A stretch of DNA of 64,000 bases from Albimonas pacifica. GTDB taxonomy: Bacteria; Pseudomonadota; Alphaproteobacteria; Rhodobacterales; Rhodobacteraceae. The notes under the pieces were generated by a model. The model was given only the letters and a program-made list of their open reading frames with translations, was not told the DNA's origin and did no database searches. Positions 8,933-17,140 of the stretch are shown here, piece after piece. Position 1 is the stretch's first letter, and every line of letters starts with the position of its first letter. The position numbers and the translations under genes are program-made. The stretch covers positions 124,001-188,000 of the forward strand of contig NZ_FOQH01000006.1 of assembly GCF_900113695.1 (NCBI RefSeq). The letters are read 5' to 3'.

Positions 8933-9943
8933 ATGACCCGCTCCACGCTGCCCGGCAGAGACTTCCTCCCGCCCCCCCGCCTGACCCGCGAAGACGGCGA
9001 GGAGCGGCGTGTGGGCGTGGAGCTGGAGTTCGCCGCCATCTCGGCGCACGAGGGCGCGCGGCTGGTGCGCGACCTCTTCGGCGGCGACATCTACGAGGAG
9101 GACCCCCACCGCTACCACGTCAGGGACGCGGAGCTGGGCGACTTCACCGTCGAGCTCGACACCCGCCACGCCCACCGCTCCAAACCCACCGAGAAGGAGA
9201 CCCGCAAGGGCATCGACCGCTTCTTCGAGGAGATGGGCGAGGAGCTGCGCAGCCTCTACGGCGACGTCTCCTCGCTGCTGGTCCCCTGCGAGATCGTCTG
9301 CCCGCCGGTGCCCCTGACCGCGCTGCCGCGCGTCGACGACCTGGTCGAGGCGCTGCGCGGCGCAGGCGCGGTGGGCACCGACGACAGCCCGCTGCACGCC
9401 TTCGGCGCCCAGCTCAACCCCGAGATCGCCACGACGGACCCCGCGTGGCTGACCTCGATGCTGCGCGCCTACGTGCTGCTCTCGGACTGGCTGCGCGAGG
9501 TGACCGAGCTCGACGCCACCCGCCGCATCGCGGCCTTCGCCGACCCCTTCCCCAAGGAATACGTCGAGCGGATCGTGGAGCCCGGCTACGCCCCCACGCT
9601 CGAGGGGCTGATCGACGATTATCTCGAGGACAACCCCACCCGGAACCGCGAGCTCGACATGCTGCCGCTGTTCTGCTGGCTGGACGAGGAGCGCGTGCGC
9701 TCGGCCCTGCCGGACGAGAAGATCCACGCCCGCCCCACCTTCCACTACCGCCTGCCCAACGCGGACCTCGGCCGCGCGGGCTGGAACGTCTCGGTCGAAT
9801 GGAACCGCTGGCGGATGGTCGAGAAGATGGCCGAGCGCCCCGAGCGGCTGGAGGCGATGGGCCGCGCCTGGTCGGAGAACGCGCGCAAGATGTTCCCCTC
9901 CCCCTGGGCGATCCTGTCGACCGAGTGGATGCTGCTCGAATGA
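8933..9943 (+). CDS. Putative amidoligase (amidoligase_2 family, COOH-NH2 ligase)
   Basis: Predicted ATP-dependent ligase with a glutamine-synthetase-like fold that joins a carboxyl to an amine, in the cytosol. 336 residues from ATG 8933. The N-terminal strand VGVELEFAAIS (E30, E32) is the family's metal/ATP signature, followed by FTVELDT and the FGAQLNPEI block; the C-terminus keeps VEWNRWRMVEKM. Its stop overlaps the start of a class I glutamine amidotransferase-like gene (ATGA), a pairing described for this family in comparative genomics work on amidoligases. Substrate unknown; peptide, cell-wall or small-metabolite amidation are possible. Confidence 0.88.
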   Translation: MTRSTLPGRDFLPPPRLTREDGEERRVGVELEFAAISAHEGARLVRDLFGGDIYEEDPHRYHVRDAELGDFTVELDTRHAHRSKPTEKETRKGIDRFFEEMGEELRSLYGDVSSLLVPCEIVCPPVPLTALPRVDDLVEALRGAGAVGTDDSPLHAFGAQLNPEIATTDPAWLTSMLRAYVLLSDWLREVTELDATRRIAAFADPFPKEYVERIVEPGYAPTLEGLIDDYLEDNPTRNRELDMLPLFCWLDEERVRSALPDEKIHARPTFHYRLPNADLGRAGWNVSVEWNRWRMVEKMAERPERLEAMGRAWSENARKMFPSPWAILSTEWMLLE

Positions 9944-10824
9944 CCGGGGGGGAGCGCAAGGCGGTCGAGGGCGCCGCGCAGCAGGTCCCGCCCGCGGCCG
10001 CGTCGCGCCGCGCGGCGCAGGCGAGGTCGCGCCCGGGGCCCGGGGACGCGGGCGACGGGCGCACCCTGCGGCAGCGGCGCGGGCGGCGGCTCAGGGTGGG
10101 GGTCACGGCCTCGGCGAAGGGCGGGCGCTGGATGTGGTGGCTGTCGTGGCTGGGGCTGCGGCTGATGGGCCTGCGCCCGGTGCGGCTGACCGCGCCGCTG
10201 GCGGGCGACGTCGACCTCGACGCCTTCGACGGCTTCCTGATCGGGGGCGGGGACGACATCGGGGCCGACCTCTACGGCGCCAAGCCCCTCTTCGACGTGC
10301 GCATCGACGAGGCGCGCGACGCGATGGAGATGCGCGTGCTCGACCACGCCCTTCCCCGCGACGTGCCGGTGCTGGGCATCTGCCGCGGCGCGCAGATGCT
10401 CAATATCCACCGCGGCGGCGACATCCACCAGGAGGTGCGCGAGGTCTATGCCGACGTGCCCCGGATGTGGACCCCCCTGCCGGTGAAGACTGTGACCACC
10501 GAACCCGGCGTGCGCCTGCGCGAGGTGATCGGGCGCGAGACCTTCCGGGTCAACAGCCTCCACCACCAGGCGGTCGACAAGCTCGGCCGGGGCCTGCGCG
10601 TCGCCGCCCGCGACGAGTGGGGCGTGGTGCAGGCGGTCGAGGACCCCGAGGCCCACTTCCGCTTCGGCGTGCAGTGGCACCCCGAGTTCCTGCTCTGGCG
10701 CCGTCCCCACCGCCGCCTGTTCCGCGCCTTCGCCGCCGCCGTCCACGGCGCCGACCCCGCCGCCCAGCGGCGCGCGGCCCGCAACGAACCGGAGCCCGAG
10801 CCCGGCCCCGCGCCCGGCGGCTGA
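9940..10824 (+). CDS. Class I glutamine amidotransferase-like / gamma-glutamyl hydrolase (peptidase C26)
   Basis: Hydrolyses gamma-glutamyl amide bonds or supplies ammonia. The catalytic triad is complete: C148 in LGICRGAQMLN, H247 and E249 in GVQWHPEF. 294 residues if started at the ATG that overlaps the amidoligase stop. The first 50 residues are low-complexity Ala/Arg/Gly and unlike the family, whose body begins at LRVGVTASAKGG, so a later start is possible; the ATGA overlap favours the early one. The Pro/Glu/Ala tail after residue 270 is also non-conserved. It presumably acts with the amidoligase, either removing or building a gamma-glutamyl amide. Confidence 0.88.
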   Translation: MTGGERKAVEGAAQQVPPAAASRRAAQARSRPGPGDAGDGRTLRQRRGRRLRVGVTASAKGGRWMWWLSWLGLRLMGLRPVRLTAPLAGDVDLDAFDGFLIGGGDDIGADLYGAKPLFDVRIDEARDAMEMRVLDHALPRDVPVLGICRGAQMLNIHRGGDIHQEVREVYADVPRMWTPLPVKTVTTEPGVRLREVIGRETFRVNSLHHQAVDKLGRGLRVAARDEWGVVQAVEDPEAHFRFGVQWHPEFLLWRRPHRRLFRAFAAAVHGADPAAQRRAARNEPEPEPGPAPGG

Positions 10825-10919
10825 GCCGCCGCCTCCCGCTCCGCCCGCCCGACGGGCGGCCCCTCCGCCCGCGGCGTCCCCGCCGCTCCGCCGCCCGCGC
10901 CGCTGGAAGACCGACCCCG

Positions 10920-11963
10920 ATGACCTCGACCGAGCCCGACACGCCCGACCGCGCCGCCCTCCCCGGAACGGGCGAGACCCCCTCGCCCGCCGCGCGCGGC
11001 CAGCGGGCCGAGCGGCCCGCCGAGATCCCCCGCCCGGGCTGGCGCGAGGTGCTGGGCCGGGTCTGGCGGGCGGTCACGCTCGACCACGTCGGGCTGATCG
11101 CGGCGGGCGTCGCCTTCTACGGGCTGCTGGCGCTGTTCCCCGCGATCACCGCCTCGATGGCGCTGGGAGGGCTGGTGCTCGACCCGCCGCGGGTGACCGA
11201 GCAGCTCCAGGCCTTCGCCGGCGTCCTGCCGCAGGAGGCGGCGGAGATCGTGCTCGGCCAGGCCCGCGACGTCGCCGGCCGGCAGAACGGCCTGGGGCTC
11301 GCCGCGGCGCTGGGCATCGCGCTGGCGCTGTGGTCGGCGTCGCGCGGGGTGGCGAGCCTGATCGAGGGCCTCAACGTCGCCTACCGCGAGCGCGAGACCC
11401 GCGGCTTCTTCCTGCGCACCGCGGTCACGCTGGCGCTGACGGTGTGCATGGTGGTGGGGCTGCTCGCGGGCCTGGGGGCGGCGCTGGTGCTGCCCACGAT
11501 CTTCGCCATCGTCGACCTGGGCGTGACCGCCGAGATCCTGCTGCGCGGCGCGCGCTGGCTGCTGCTGATGGGGCTGACGATCCTGGGCCTCTCGATCCTC
11601 TACCGCTTCGGGCCGGACCGGCGCGGGGCCAAGTGGCGCTGGCTGACGCCGGGCTCGGTCGCGGCCTGCGGGCTGTGGCTGGCGGCCTCGATCGGCTTCT
11701 CGGTCTACGTCTCCAACTTCGCCTCCTACAACGAGAGCTTCGGGGCGCTCGCCGGGGTGGTGATCCTGCTGATGTGGCTGTGGCTCTCGGCCTACGCGGT
11801 GCTGATCGGGGCGGCCCTGAACGCGGAGACCGAGCTGCAGACCCGCGTCGACACCACCGCCGGCCGCGACCGCCCGATGGGCGAGCGCGGCGCCTATGTC
11901 GCCGACACCCCCCCGCCCTCGGCCCCCGACCGGGAGACGACCGCCCCGCGCGACGGGGTGTGA
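10920..11963 (+). CDS. YihY/BrkB family inner-membrane protein
   Basis: 347 residues from ATG 10920 (GGAAGA 8 bases upstream). The domain runs from about residue 40 (WREVLGRVWRAVTLDHVGLIAAGVAFYGLLALFPAITA) through six hydrophobic segments to LMWLWLSAYAVLIGAALNAE near residue 300. Hydrophilic Pro-rich tails flank it. The family is widespread and its function is unsettled; the old ribonuclease BN label is not supported for it. It follows the amidotransferase by 95 bases on the same strand. Confidence 0.93.
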   Translation: MTSTEPDTPDRAALPGTGETPSPAARGQRAERPAEIPRPGWREVLGRVWRAVTLDHVGLIAAGVAFYGLLALFPAITASMALGGLVLDPPRVTEQLQAFAGVLPQEAAEIVLGQARDVAGRQNGLGLAAALGIALALWSASRGVASLIEGLNVAYRERETRGFFLRTAVTLALTVCMVVGLLAGLGAALVLPTIFAIVDLGVTAEILLRGARWLLLMGLTILGLSILYRFGPDRRGAKWRWLTPGSVAACGLWLAASIGFSVYVSNFASYNESFGALAGVVILLMWLWLSAYAVLIGAALNAETELQTRVDTTAGRDRPMGERGAYVADTPPPSAPDRETTAPRDGV

Positions 11964-12055
11964 CGCGGCCCGCAGACGCCTCCCCCGCGGGGCCGCGCGG
12001 CCGCGAACCGGCGTCGCCGCCCCGGGGCTGACGGAAGGGCGCCCGAAGGCGGGTC

Positions 12056-12134
12056 TTGACCGACCGGCAGGCAGAGCCGATTTTACAGCCGCGGCGTGGA
12101 GAGTCTCTCCGCGCCCGAGTTGACGGCTGTCAAC
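12056..12134 (+). promoter_or_regulatory. Possible promoter and two dyads before the CoA-transferase genes
   Basis: TTGACC (12056-12061) stands 17-19 bases from weak -10 candidates within GATTTTAC (12079-12086). Downstream lie the palindrome GGAGAG T CTCTCC (12098-12110) and the inverted repeat GTTGAC GGCT GTCAAC (12119-12134). Their place between promoter and start would suit an operator. No regulator gene is adjacent. Confidence 0.4.
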
Positions 12135-12195
12135 CTCGCGCCGAAGCGGCGCCCCGCGACCCGCCGCGAAGACGGCCCCTCCCGGAGGAGACCCC

Positions 12196-13029
12196 ATGCG
12201 CCCGCCCGTGCTCGACCTCGCCGACCTCGCCGCCCGGATCCCCGACGGCGCCCTCCTCGCCGTCGCCAAGGAGCCCAACGCCCCGATGGCGCTGGCCCGC
12301 GAGCTGATCCGCCGCGGCGCGAAGGACCTGCACCTGGTCACGCTGCCCACCGCCGGCGTCTTCGCCGACGCGCTGATCGGGGGCGGCTGCGTGAAGATCG
12401 TCGAGACCTCGGGCGTCAGCCTGGGCGAGTTCGGCCCCGCGCCCTTCTTCGCCGAGGCGGTGAAGTCCGGCGCGGTCGAGATCCGCGACGCCACCTGTCC
12501 CGCCGTCTACACCGGCCTGCAGGCGGGCGAGAAGGGCATCCCCTTCATGCCGATCCGGGGCATCATCGGCTCGGACATCCTCGCCAACCGGCCCGACTGG
12601 AAGGTGATCGACAACCCATTCGAGGCGGGCGGCGACCCGATCGTGCTGATCCCCGCGATCCGGCCCGACGTCGCGGTGGTCCATGTCTCCGAGGCCGACC
12701 GCTTCGGCAACGCCTGGATCGGCGGGCGCCACGAGCTCAAGACCATGGCCCATGCCGCGCACTGCACGCTGGTCACGGCCGAGCGCATCGTAGACCACGA
12801 CCTGCGCGAGGACGAGGCGAAGGCCGCGAACCTGATCACCCCGATCTACGTCGAGGCGCTGGCCGAGGCGCCCGGCGGCTCCTGGCCGCTGGCCTGCCCG
12901 CCGGACTATGCGCTCGACCCCGGCGCGGTGCGCGCCTACGCCTCCGCCGCCCGCCAGTCCGCCCGCTCCGGCGGCGGCGAGGAATGGCTGCGGCTGCTGA
13001 CCCCCGGCCACGCGGAGGCGGCGGAATGA
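12196..13029 (+). CDS. Family I CoA-transferase-like subunit A
   Basis: Alpha-type subunit of a glutaconate/3-oxoacid CoA-transferase-like enzyme. 277 residues from ATG 12196 behind GGAGGAG. Blocks KDLHLVTLPTAGVFADALIGGGCVKIVETSG, GLQAGEKGIPFMPIRGIIGSDIL and HVSEADRFGNAWIGG are typical. It overlaps subunit B as ATGA. The GLQAGEKGIPFMPIR layout recalls IpdA-type ring-opening hydrolases more than classic transferases, an impression from memory rather than an alignment. Substrate unknown. Confidence 0.9.
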   Translation: MRPPVLDLADLAARIPDGALLAVAKEPNAPMALARELIRRGAKDLHLVTLPTAGVFADALIGGGCVKIVETSGVSLGEFGPAPFFAEAVKSGAVEIRDATCPAVYTGLQAGEKGIPFMPIRGIIGSDILANRPDWKVIDNPFEAGGDPIVLIPAIRPDVAVVHVSEADRFGNAWIGGRHELKTMAHAAHCTLVTAERIVDHDLREDEAKAANLITPIYVEALAEAPGGSWPLACPPDYALDPGAVRAYASAARQSARSGGGEEWLRLLTPGHAEAAE

Positions 13030-13784
13030 GCGCGGAGACGAACCCGATGGGCGACGTGAAGCGCGAGGAGCTGCTGATCTCGGTGATCGACGGGTTGCTG
13101 GACGGCGCGCGGCACGTCGCCGTCGGCGCGCTGTCGCCGATCCCCGGCGCGGGGGCGCTTCTGGCGGCCCGCCGCTCGGGCGGGCGGGTGACGATCATCG
13201 GCTCGGACCTGCCGGCGCACCGGATGGACGGGGGCGTCGAGCTGTTCGACATGGCCGCCCAGGGCCGCGTCGACGGGTTCTTCCTGTCGGGCGGGCAGAT
13301 CGACGGGCAGGGCAACATCAACCTCACCGGGGCGGGCGACTACCCGCGCGGGGACGTGCGCTGGTCGGGGGCCTTCGGCTCGGCCTTTCTCTATTTCCAG
13401 GTCCCGCGGGTGATCCTGTTCCGCGAGGAGCACACCCGCCGGGTCTTCGTGCCGAAGGTCGACTTCATCTCCGCCCCCGGCGCCTCCGAGCCCGGGGTGC
13501 ATCGGCCGGGCGGGGCGCGGGCGCTGGTGACGGGGCTGTGCGTGATGGACTTCGACCGGGCGCGGGCGCGGTTCACGCTCAGGTCGGTGCATCCCGGCGT
13601 CACGGTCGAGGAGGTGCGCGACAACACCGGCTTCGACTTCGACCTGCCGCAGAGCGTGCCGACGACCGAGCTGCCCTCGGCCGAGACCCTGGGCGTGATC
13701 CGCTCCGAGATCGCGCAGACCATCGCCAACCCCTACCCGGAGTTCGCCGAGCGGGTCTTCGGCGTCGTCCGCAAGGCCGCCTGA
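13026..13784 (+). CDS. Family I CoA-transferase-like subunit B, catalytic Glu motif not seen
   Basis: Beta-type partner, 252 residues, start coupled to subunit A. The family fold is evident (VTIIGSDLPAHRMDGGVELFDMAAQGRVDGFFLSGGQIDGQGNIN, LRSVHPGVTVEEVRDNTGFDFDLP). Classic members carry a Glu in a SENG- or ESG-like motif after the first strand to form the thioester; here residues 35-45 read ALSPIPGAGAL with no acidic residue. The same lack is known in IpdB, whose complex hydrolyses a C-C bond. The pair may therefore not be a transferase. Confidence 0.88.
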   Translation: MSAETNPMGDVKREELLISVIDGLLDGARHVAVGALSPIPGAGALLAARRSGGRVTIIGSDLPAHRMDGGVELFDMAAQGRVDGFFLSGGQIDGQGNINLTGAGDYPRGDVRWSGAFGSAFLYFQVPRVILFREEHTRRVFVPKVDFISAPGASEPGVHRPGGARALVTGLCVMDFDRARARFTLRSVHPGVTVEEVRDNTGFDFDLPQSVPTTELPSAETLGVIRSEIAQTIANPYPEFAERVFGVVRKAA

Positions 13785-13846
13785 GGCGGTCCGCCGCCCC
13801 GGTCCGCCGGGACGGCCCTTCGCAGACCGACAGGGGGGGAGGCCGG

Positions 13847-14749
13847 ATGACCGACCCGTGCGCGCCGCGGCCCGACGCCCCGGGCGAGGCCGGGCTCTGC
13901 GGCCGCACGCTCCTGATCTGCGCCGGCGCGATGAAGGCCTCGACGAGCTGGCTCCACGAACGGCTGCGCCGGACGCCGGGCTGCGCGCCCTCGCCCCTCA
14001 AGGAGGTGCATTTCTTCGACGCCCGCTTCCCGCGGCTGGCGATCCTGGACGTGGACGGCTATGCGCTGCGCCGGCTCGCCTGGCACATGGGGCAGGAGGG
14101 GGATCCGGCCGCCAACCTGCGCGCCCGCCCCGCCTTCCGCGCGAGCGTCGACCGGGTCCGGATGATCTACGACGACGCCGCCTATTTCGACCACTTCGCC
14201 TCCCTCGCCGGGCCCGGCACGCGGGTCTTCGCGGACCTGACCCCGGCCTATGCGGTGATCGGGCGGGAGGGCTTCGCCTTCATGCGGCGCAGCTGCGAGG
14301 CGCGCGGCCTGGCGCTGAAGATCGTCTTCGTGATGCGCGACCCGGTCGCGCGGCTGTGGTCGCACATGCGCTTCCTGCCCCAGCTCGGCCAGGCGGTCGA
14401 CCCGCTGACCGACTGGCCGGCGCTGCTGGAGGACCCCGCGGTCATCGCCCGCTCGGACTACCGCGGCACGCTGGAGGACCTCGAGGCGGTCATGGCGCCC
14501 GGCACGGTGCTGCCGCTGTTTCACGAGACGCTGGCGGAGACGGGGCTGCCGGCCCTGCGCGCGGCGCTGGGCCTCGCGCCTCCGGCGGAGGAGGGGGACG
14601 ACGGTCCGGTGAACGTCACCCGCCTGCAGGCCGCGCTGCCCGCGGAGGCGGAGGCGGCGTTCCGCCGGGCGCTCGCCCCGCAATACGCCTGGTGCCGGGA
14701 GCGGTTCGGCCCGGCGCTGCCCGCCGCCTGGCGGCGCGTCGGGGCCTGA
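13847..14749 (+). CDS. Sulfotransferase family protein
   Basis: Cytosolic PAPS-dependent sulfotransferase fold, 300 residues from ATG 13847 with GGGGGGAGG 5 bases upstream. The phosphosulfate loop is AGAMKASTSWLHERL (residues 26-40); the 3'-phosphate site is IVFVMRDPVARLWSHM. HFFDARFP and the C-terminal tail also fit. The acceptor is unknown: a carbohydrate, lipid or small molecule are all possible. It follows the CoA-transferase pair by 62 bases on the same strand, but no metabolic link is evident. Confidence 0.88.
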   Translation: MTDPCAPRPDAPGEAGLCGRTLLICAGAMKASTSWLHERLRRTPGCAPSPLKEVHFFDARFPRLAILDVDGYALRRLAWHMGQEGDPAANLRARPAFRASVDRVRMIYDDAAYFDHFASLAGPGTRVFADLTPAYAVIGREGFAFMRRSCEARGLALKIVFVMRDPVARLWSHMRFLPQLGQAVDPLTDWPALLEDPAVIARSDYRGTLEDLEAVMAPGTVLPLFHETLAETGLPALRAALGLAPPAEEGDDGPVNVTRLQAALPAEAEAAFRRALAPQYAWCRERFGPALPAAWRRVGA

Positions 14750-14796
14750 GCGGGTCCCGCCCCGCCGGTCGGGCGGAGCGGGCGCGAGGCGGGGCC

Positions 14797-15012
14797 TCAG
14801 ACCAGGTCGCCGCTTCCATCCGGGAAGGCGTCGCCGAGGTCGAAGCCCGGGTCGTCCGCCGGCTCGTCCTGCGGGCGCACCGTGTCGCGCAGCCGGCCGA
14901 GGTTCAGCGTCGAGAGAGCGAGCTGGATCGCATCGTCCACGTCGCCTCCCCTGGCGGCCGTCGCTTTGGCGAGGCTGCCCAGATCCAGACCCCGGACGCC
15001 ATCTTCAGGCAT
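14797..15012 (-). CDS. Small hypothetical acidic protein
   Basis: 71 residues from ATG 15012, chosen because GGGAGGAA lies 7 bases upstream; a longer frame to 15060 has no such site. Acidic overall (PEDGVRGLDLGSL..., DEPADDPGFDLGDAFPDGSGD). No domain recognised. Convergent with the sulfotransferase gene, 47 bases apart. The short AT-richer stretch at 15085-15115 may hold its promoter. Confidence 0.65.
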   Translation of the reverse strand: MPEDGVRGLDLGSLAKATAARGGDVDDAIQLALSTLNLGRLRDTVRPQDEPADDPGFDLGDAFPDGSGDLV

Positions 15013-15140
15013 GTCGCTTCCTCCCAGTTTCCACCCGATACGCTGCGGGCCGCGAAGCATGGCGCCGGCCGCGGACGGGGGTCAATCGAAATGACCTAAC
15101 GGAAACTTAGCATCCGCCAGGGCGCGCCCCGGGCGGAGGC

Positions 15141-16148
15141 TCAGGCGGGGACCGCGCCTTCCAGCTCCTCGGCGAAGTGGCAGGCGACCTCGTGGCCGCT
15201 GGCCAGCGGGCGCAGGGCGGGCTCCTCGGCTGCGCAGCGCTCGCGGGCGAAGGGGCAGCGGGTGCGGAAGCGGCAGCCCGAGGGCGGGTCGGCGGGGGAG
15301 GGGATCTCCCCCTGCAGCTTCCAGGCGCGGCCCCGGTCGTCGGGGTCGAGCGAGGGGATCGCCGACAGCAGCGCCCGCGTGTAGGGGTGCAGCGGCCGGG
15401 CGAAGAGGGCGCGGGTCGGCGCCGTCTCGACCAGCCGGCCCAGGTACATCACCGCGACGTGGTCGCAGACATGGGCCACCACCGAGAGGTCGTGGCTGAT
15501 GAACAGGAAAGTCAGCCCCAGGTCCCGCTGCAGGCCCTTGAGAAGATTGAGGATGTCGGCCTGGATCGAGACGTCCAGCGCCGCCACGCTCTCGTCCGCC
15601 ACCAGGAAGCGGGGCGTCGGCGCCAGGGCGCGAGCGATGGAGATCCGCTGCCGCTGGCCGCCGGAGAAGGCGTGGGGGAAGCGGCGCAGATGCTCGACGT
15701 TCAGGCGGCAGCGGGCGGCGATCTCGCGCACCCGTGCGTCGGTCTCGGCGCGGGATCTGGTGATGCCCATGACCTCGAGGGGCTCGGCGATGATGTCGCG
15801 CACGGTCATGCGCGGCGAGAGGGCCGCGTAGGGGTCCTGGAAGATCAGCTGGGCGCGCCTGCGGAAGTCGCGGATCTCGCCCTTGTTCTTCATCGCGCCG
15901 ACGTCGTGGCGCCCCTCGCCGTCGTCGTATTCGATGCGTCCCTCGGTGATCGGGGCGGCCTTCAGGATCGCCCGGCCCAGCGTGGTCTTGCCCGAGCCGC
16001 TCTCGCCCACCAGCCCGAAGAAGCTGCCCCTGGGGATCTCCAGCGACACGCGGTCGACGGCGCGCAGCACCACCGGCTCGCCCAGCAGGCCGCCCTTGAG
16101 GGGGTAGTGGACCGAGAGGCCGTCGATCCGGATCAGCGGCCGGTTCAT
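15141..16148 (-). CDS. Peptide ABC transporter ATP-binding protein (OppF/DppF type)
   Basis: Second ATPase of a peptide importer, 335 residues. Walker A GLVGESGSGKTT (near residue 50), Q-loop IFQDPYAALSPRMT, signature FSGGQRQR, Walker B FLVADESVAALD, H-loop FISHDLSVV. The C-terminal oligopeptide-transporter domain has the Cys-rich motif CRFRTRCPFARERC. Last gene of the operon; its ATG overlaps the stop of the first ATPase (ATGA). Confidence 0.96.
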   Translation of the reverse strand: MNRPLIRIDGLSVHYPLKGGLLGEPVVLRAVDRVSLEIPRGSFFGLVGESGSGKTTLGRAILKAAPITEGRIEYDDGEGRHDVGAMKNKGEIRDFRRRAQLIFQDPYAALSPRMTVRDIIAEPLEVMGITRSRAETDARVREIAARCRLNVEHLRRFPHAFSGGQRQRISIARALAPTPRFLVADESVAALDVSIQADILNLLKGLQRDLGLTFLFISHDLSVVAHVCDHVAVMYLGRLVETAPTRALFARPLHPYTRALLSAIPSLDPDDRGRAWKLQGEIPSPADPPSGCRFRTRCPFARERCAAEEPALRPLASGHEVACHFAEELEGAVPA

Positions 16149-17140
16149 GCCGCGCCCTCCGTCTCGCGCGCGAAGCAGGCGCAGGCGTGGCCGGGGGCGA
16201 CGGGCGCCATGGCCGGCACGGCGGCGTCGCAGCGGCCGGGGATCTTCTCCGGGCAGCGGGTGTGGAAGACGCAGCCCGCGGGACGCTCCAGCGGGCTGGG
16301 GATGTCGCCGGGCACGGGCTTGAGGGGGCTGTCGAGGTCGCTCAGGTCGGGCAGGGCGTTCAGCAGCCCCTGCGTGTAGGGGTGGGCGGCGGTGCGGATC
16401 ACCTCGCGCACCGGCCCCTGCTCGACCATCTTGCCGAGATACATCACCGCCACCTTGTCGGCGGTCTGGGCGATGACGCCGAGGTCATGGGTGATGAAGA
16501 TGATCGCCATGCCGAACTCGGCCACGATCTCCTTCATCAGGTCGATCACCTGGGCCTGGATGGTGACGTCGAGGGCGGTGGTGGGCTCGTCGGCGATCAG
16601 CAGGCGAGGGCGGGTGGAGAGGGCCATGGCGATCATGGCGCGCTGGCGCATGCCGCCGGACAATTCAAAGGCATACTGGTCGAAGCGGCGGGCGGCGTCG
16701 GAGATGCCGGCGCGATCGAGGAACTCGATCGAGGTCTTCTTGGCCTCCGCTTTCGAAACGCGCTTGTGGAGGATCAGCTGCTCGACCATCTGGTCGCCGA
16801 TGGTGATGGCGGGGGCGAAGCTCGCCATCGGCTCCTGGAAGATCATCGAGACGGCGCCGCCGCGCACGAGGCGGAGGTCCCGGGGGCGTTTCAGCTTCAG
16901 CGCGTCGGTCTGGCGGCCGTCGACGTCGAGCAGGATCTGCGAGGTCTCGCCATAGCGGATGCCGCCGAAGTTGAGCTGCATGATCGACTTGGCGGTGACC
17001 GACTTGCCCGAGCCGCTCTCGCCCACGAGACCCATGACCTCGCCGGGTTCGAGATCGAAGGAGACCTGGTCGACCGCGGTCACCAGCCCCTCGTCGGTGG
17101 CGAAGCGCACCGTCAGGTCGCGGACGGACAGCAGGGTCAT
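16145..17140 (-). CDS. Peptide ABC transporter ATP-binding protein (OppD/DppD type)
   Basis: First ATPase of the importer, 331 residues from ATG 17140, which overlaps the permease stop (ATGA). Upstream in-frame sequence is a shadow of the permease gene. Walker A GLVGESGSGKSV, Q-loop IFQEPMASFAP, signature LSGGMRQR, Walker B LLIADEPTTALD, H-loop FITHDLGVI, and the C-terminal motif CVFHTRCPEKIPGRC. Pairs with the downstream ATPase as a heterodimer. Confidence 0.96.
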   Translation of the reverse strand: MTLLSVRDLTVRFATDEGLVTAVDQVSFDLEPGEVMGLVGESGSGKSVTAKSIMQLNFGGIRYGETSQILLDVDGRQTDALKLKRPRDLRLVRGGAVSMIFQEPMASFAPAITIGDQMVEQLILHKRVSKAEAKKTSIEFLDRAGISDAARRFDQYAFELSGGMRQRAMIAMALSTRPRLLIADEPTTALDVTIQAQVIDLMKEIVAEFGMAIIFITHDLGVIAQTADKVAVMYLGKMVEQGPVREVIRTAAHPYTQGLLNALPDLSDLDSPLKPVPGDIPSPLERPAGCVFHTRCPEKIPGRCDAAVPAMAPVAPGHACACFARETEGAA

